From the NCBI GenBank assembly GCA_964035795.1, contig OZ038321.1:24547986-24611985 (forward strand): a stretch of 64,000 nucleotides of DNA, given 5' to 3'. The translations under genes were made by a program, and so were the position numbers. The stretch's first letter is position 1; every line of letters starts with the position of its first letter. Origin of the DNA: Pterobdella sp. o SKG-2022 (lineage: Eukaryota; Annelida; Clitellata; Hirudinida; Piscicolidae). This document shows, piece after piece, positions 57,641 through 64,000 of this stretch. A model generated the notes under the pieces. It was given only the letters and a program-made list of their open reading frames with translations. It had not been told where the DNA came from and searched no databases.

Positions 57641-58755
57641 TCAACGCCTCTTATAAGAACCACTTCGAGAACGAGATCTGCTTCTGGATCGATCTTTGTA
57701 ATCTTCTTTAATGCGTATGTAAGCAGTTTCACCCTAGAGATTGATATTATTTTAAATAAAAATCAATAAATTCTTAAACATTATGTCTCATTAGTTAAAA
57801 AAAAAGATGTCTAAACAACTGAAATTGACAGCAGATTTGATACTATTTTTGTGTAAATTAAAAAACAAGCAGAGTTGAATTATGTGAAAAAACTAGTGAG
57901 GTAGTAATGTTAGTCATAATCACCAAAGAATTATCTTCTGTGTTTTAATGTTAAATTTTCTTATAAACTAGGTTTCTAAATTTTTAATTACCTCATGAGA
58001 TTTGAACTTGGTATCATCAAGTTTTTTAACAGCATACTTCATATCATCATATCTTAAAAACTCCACAATGCCTGTGCCATCTCCATATGTATCAGCATAG
58101 ACTATATCTCCTGCTTCCCTTAAATGATCTTTCAAGTCTTGCCAGCTTCCTGATTGTGGCAAGCCTGCAAAAAATGTTATTGAAAACTTTTACAGAAACA
58201 TTTTGATGGTCAAATTGAATAAATTACACACAAGGTGAAAAATAACATTGATCAAGTCATAAAAGTATTTCATCTTGATGAAAAACTTTGAAAGACCAAA
58301 ACCTGAAACAAGAATCCGATAGTCGGATCTTCTTTGAGGGGCATATGAGCCTCTTCCTCGTCCTCCTCGACTATAACCAGGCCCATCTCTAAAACTGTCA
58401 GCTCTGTTGTTACGTCCACGCTCACCCCTAGGATGTTCCACTCTCAGTGTGTAACCATCATAATTGTAACCGTCTCTATCTTTTATAGCATCTTCTGCAT
58501 CTCTATTATTTAACATATATGTAGTAGAAACGATTTGTTCAACTCATCGAAAACAAAATATTTATTTGGAATAAATTTTTACCTTGGATCATCAAACTCT
58601 ATGAAAGCAAATGGGGGGTTGTTTTTTTCTTTTAAATTTATGAAGTTTATTTTTCCATATTTATAAAATATATCTTCTACGTCTCGTGTCTTCACGTCAG
58701 GTGGCAAATTGCCGACATATACTTGGCCTTCTTTGCTTTCACTTTTGAAACTCAT
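57641..58755 (-). CDS. SRSF1: Serine/arginine-rich splicing factor 1 (SF2/ASF)
   Basis: Four exons, minus strand: 58583-58755, 58303-58502, 57992-58164 and 57641-57733. The total is 212 residues (human 248). It is an essential splicing activator that binds exonic enhancers and recruits U1 and U2AF. Seen: RRM1 with RNP2 [10 protein letters not shown] and RNP1 [27 protein letters not shown]; a Gly/Arg-rich hinge ([11 protein letters not shown]). A pseudo-RRM follows with the diagnostic [15 protein letters not shown] short RS tail, [17 protein letters not shown], ends the protein. The RS domain has only about five consecutive RS dipeptides, well short of the vertebrate one. It is convergent with the CCDC74-like gene. 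Confidence 0.96.
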
Positions 58756-60435
<1,680 letters not shown>

Positions 60436-63173
60436 TCAATTGATGAAAAGTTCTTTAGTGAATGAGACGTAATCGTAAGTATCGGGGACTTCACGGCCTG
60501 TGGAATCTTTGTAAGGTCGCATGCGTTGTCGACAGAAGTCTGCTTGTTCTTTTGTTAAGTTCTGTCGTGGTTGTTGACAGTTACATTAAGAAAAATATGA
60601 AACTTAATGAAGCGAGATAAAGATTAAAACGCAACTTTGAAGAAAAAAGAGAAATGAACAATGAAATGAGAAATGGAAATCCTTCAAAACCTTATAAGCA
60701 AATCTCAAAATTTTTCATATAACACGGCCAAACACTAAACAAGAAAACACAAACAGCGTAAAGTTCGTTGGAGGTGATGTATTGTTTGTCAGAGGTTGTG
60801 ATGGCTCTGAAGGCAGCCTCAACATCTTGGGCTGACTGCACATTCTCAGTCTCCCTACTGATCATGAAGGCCATGTACTCCTGTAGCGACACGTACCCAT
60901 CTCTGTTGGGGCGGGGTTGATGCTTGCTTTATATCCGAGTATCATCAATGGGGTTTTGTGTATATAACGTAAGTTGAACAACAATCATACATTAAATCTT
61001 ATATCAATGATATTCGGAATTTCAAGTAAAAGATCAAATTTCTTCATGTTATCTATTCCAAATTAAACATTTTATTGAAAATAATAATGCTAGGTATTAT
61101 ATATAATAACAACGATTCTTAAAAGCCGGTACTGAAACGTTTAGAATATGGCTAATAATATCAGCAATAACAATAATAAAAAAAATGATAGAAACCTGTT
61201 AGGATCGACTTGGTCAAGAATGGCTTCAAACTCAGGGTCAGTCTGGCCCTCCTCTACCATGGGTAGATCATTGCCGAGTGCTCTGAGACATGACTTGAAC
61301 TCCTGGTGGTTCAAACGACCTGTGTTGTCCTTGTCGAAATGTCTGTGTGGTTGGTTGTGTGTGATTTATTATTTATGGGAGATTATTTTATGAAATATAT
61401 GAGAATGATCTAGAAACTCACTGAGTTAAATATTATTATAATGAAAAAGTTATTCCACTTTTAACTATTATTTTTTTGATGAAACTAACGTCTGCTATCT
61501 CTCTTCCGTTAAGATTCAAAGCCATTAAATTACACGACTTATTCTTCATTAATTCAAACTACATCTTGTTCTTGTAGATTCTTATTTAAAAAATATTCCT
61601 CAATCTTCAAGCTTATATTTCTAAACAAAAGACTAATAAAAAATAAAAAGGTAAAGAACAAGAGCTTACTTGAACATCATAGTGAACTCCCTGAGAGAGT
61701 CCTCAGTCACTCCACTCTGATTGCTGTTGGTGGTTTAGGGTTAAGTCTATCAGACCTATATATTAATGTATCATACATATCCTTAACATGTTGCGAAGTT
61801 AGAAAGGAATATATAGAAAGACATATAAGGAAATTTTGATTCTTTATTACTTATGTATTTTAATTCTAAATACTTTACATTCCTAGCCATATATACTTTC
61901 AATGAAAATTTATTACATTAAAGTTAAAATTTCTCAAAATAAAAAAAAATTTGATTCAATAAAACATTTAGAGACGAAAATTTTATAAAAGTATGTAATA
62001 AGCAGATTGCCATTTAATGGAGTATGTAGGAATATCCTTAATAAATGGAGTATTTATAGAGGAAAGCTATGCTCAAAAGAGCGGTACATAATTGAATATG
62101 AAGCTTATTTATGTGCGCAATGGCGCGGTGTAATAGAGTGGCTATGAAACAAGTAAAAATGACACAAAAAATATAATTAAAAAATCCATGAACATTGCAG
62201 AATATGATTCGAATGAAAAAACTGAATCAAATCAACATAAAATAGTTGAAAACCAAAAAATAAAAAAAAAAATTTCCTGCAAAAAAACACACCTGGCAAC
62301 ATTTGGTGCTATATAATTAAAAAATAAAACATTATTGTGACACTAGATCAGACAACCCAACATAAAAACAAAATCAACAACGTTGAAAAAGGCAATAGCA
62401 CGCACCATGCTTGTATTTGTTGTTCGAGGTTGTGTTGCATCCTCATACCCAGTTGATCCAACTGATCCCACTGCTGTGCCAGCCCAACTGTGCTGTGTTC
62501 TGTGTATCTGTACGTGTGTATGTGCGTCTACGTGTTTGAAAGTGGTTTCAGCAATCCAGTAACTAATTTAAGTTACACTTCATTGTGCTATTAAAAATGC
62601 ATTGATGAAATAGCTGTTATAACATAAAAATAATATAAAATCTATATCTTTTTCAAAAATCCCATCTAGCACACACTCAAACCAATAGAAATGGCACTGA
62701 CCGGTTGTCGAAAATGAGTCTTTCCTCAAGGGAGGCACTGAGCTCCTCAATGCGTTTCAAGAGGCTCCTCTGTGACCTCACTTCTGCACTCTTTTTCTGG
62801 AGGTGATGTTTGATGTAATGATGATATCATTATATTCTTGTTTTTTGATATTTTGACAATGCAAAATAACACTACTTTGTATCTGTTTTATAACGTAATT
62901 TATGGCATTATAGATAATAATAATAATAATAAATAAATGGCTATACAAGCAATACTATGAAAGTAAATACATAAGACTTTATCCATATAACAAAAAAAAT
63001 GTCAAAAAATACACCAAAGTTTTATTTCTTTTATGGATCACTTCATTCCTTAAAACCTTAACGTACTTTTGCAACTTAGTCATTATCTATCATAAAGACA
63101 TTAATAACAATAATGAACCTTAGTGGCTTCAAGTTGTTGCTCCAGTGATCCAGCCCCCTCAGTCATTGCCGCC
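60436..63173 (-). CDS. SPTAN1: Alpha-spectrin (non-erythroid type), 3' end, partial
   Basis: Seven exons of the 3' end, minus strand: 63119-63173, 62702-62796, 62406-62507, 61670-61723, 61196-61342, 60755-60902 and 60436-60561 (stop). They give about 242 residues; the gene continues beyond 64000. Alpha-spectrin forms antiparallel dimers with beta-spectrin in the submembrane actin lattice. Seen: the end of the last spectrin repeat ([52 protein letters not shown]). Then comes a calmodulin-like EF-hand domain: [40 protein letters not shown]. The terminal block is [17 protein letters not shown]...FTKELFIN. The [20 protein letters not shown] and DPEFEAILD blocks distinguish it from alpha-actinin. 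EF-hand loops 1 and 2 keep their Asp/Asn ligands; the C-terminal pair is degenerate, as usual. Confidence 0.94.
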
Positions 63174-64000
63174 CTGTTCATGGTGGGTGTCACAGTTCAT
63201 GGGGTTTTAAACATTAGACTCATACAGAAGATGAGGAATGCAGCTTAATTGATGAAAAATGATGTCTTAACACGTGTATGATTATTATAGATAAGATCAT
63301 GAGTAATCAAAGACTTGTTATCCTATTGGAATGTAAATTCAAAATGAGGCAGGTTTTAGATAAAATTATTTTGGATGGCATCAATTAGCCTAAAAGAAAT
63401 GTATTACAAAACAGATTAAAGGTTCATTCTAGGCTGATGGATAATATCAATGAGTCTATAACTTGATATATCAATAACAGGAAAAGAGCTATTGTAAAAA
63501 TTTATGAAGTGATTTTCAAGACTCACACATTATCCCTGAATAAAGCTATTTTAATGAATAGCTTCACGAGGTTTCTAATAAAGCTCCAGTGTTGTTTGAA
63601 TGACATTCATTTCTATAATTTCTATACTAATGGTTTGAGTATAAACTTACTGAAAACTGCCTCATTTTGAAGTTCAGTATTTAATATTTAAATGTCTCTA
63701 AAAAGATATATTAAGTGGAATATCTATATTAAAATCTAATAATCTAAATAGCATAAAGTGATCTAAGGAACAAAAATAATTGTTAAGACCAAAGCTAAAC
63801 ATAACAAATGATTCAAATGATATAAGAGCAAAAAAACTAATTGGCTTAAAAGCACATGGTTTAAGTTAAGTACACCAACTGGCATGCATTTGTTAATGTA
63901 AAACCAAGTAAAAAATTATTAATATAAAAAAAATAAATAGTAAATAATAAATAAAACAACAAAACAATAACATAAACCATTCCTCATGCATTTTAAATGG
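63174..64000. other. Probable alpha-spectrin intron (AT-rich)
   Basis: Upstream of the first alpha-spectrin exon seen, about 830 bp of AT-rich sequence carry no exon I can support. It is most likely intronic, because the reading frame enters exon 63119-63173 in mid-repeat. Confidence 0.55.

Noticed and set aside
60436..61342. Alpha-actinin as identity of the EF-hand exons
   Set aside because: The upstream exons ([20 protein letters not shown]) and DPEFEAILD match the alpha-spectrin C-terminus, not alpha-actinin.

Overview
This is a eukaryotic, metazoan nuclear segment. It is strongly AT-rich, with intron-split genes that have canonical GT/AG splice sites. It also carries long microsatellites, tRNA-derived SINE copies and decayed non-LTR retrotransposons (LINEs). 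A Compass-class (DVE/SATB-type) homeobox gene, CDK4/6 and non-erythroid alpha-spectrin point to a bilaterian animal, most probably an invertebrate. The species cannot be fixed from the sequence alone. Exon structures below were rebuilt by hand from splice signals, phase continuity and remembered protein families. They are predictions, not transcript-supported models.

Layout, left to right. 1-5.8 kb: AT-rich flank with a (TG)n array and one SINE. 5.8-10.3 kb (+): DVE-type homeobox gene. 11.0-13.5 kb (+): RAD51C. 14.4-15.7 kb (-): intronless STOML1/UNC-24. 16.2-23.0 kb (+): CDC27/APC3, 19 exons. 23.9-36.3 kb (-): ALIX/PDCD6IP, 19 exons, with LINE, SINE and microsatellite insertions in its introns. 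36.7-38.2 kb: decayed LINE. 38.7-43.3 kb (-): CDK4/6, 8 exons, with a LINE in one intron. 43.8-44.4 kb (-): PIN1. 44.6-45.5 kb (+): TYW3. 46.5-47.5 kb: LINE remnants. 47.7-48.7 kb (+): cyclophilin B. 48.7-52.9 kb: gene-poor. 52.9-53.6 kb (+): uncharacterised two-exon candidate. 53.8-54.5 kb (-): MZT2. 54.7-55.7 kb (+): CCDC74-like coiled-coil gene. 57.6-58.8 kb (-): SRSF1. 60.4-63.2 kb (-): 3' end of alpha-spectrin, running off the right edge.

Functionally the genes are mostly housekeeping: homologous recombination (RAD51C), mitosis and cell cycle (CDC27, CDK4/6, PIN1, MZT2), ESCRT and cytokinesis (ALIX), splicing (SRSF1), tRNA modification (TYW3), ER folding (PPIB) and membrane skeleton (alpha-spectrin, STOML1). 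They are not an operon. Three pairs are head-to-head with short shared upstream regions: STOML1/CDC27, PIN1/TYW3 and MZT2/CCDC74-like.

No new multi-gene defence or metabolic system is visible. The most unusual structures are: complementary tetranucleotide arrays in two introns of the ALIX gene; an ALIX intron that is mostly microsatellite; a SINE family whose shared tRNA-like head carries two different tails; a two-copy foldback repeat; a CDK4/6 with a divergent cyclin-binding helix; and the MZT2/CCDC74-like pair, which may be an ancient linkage.
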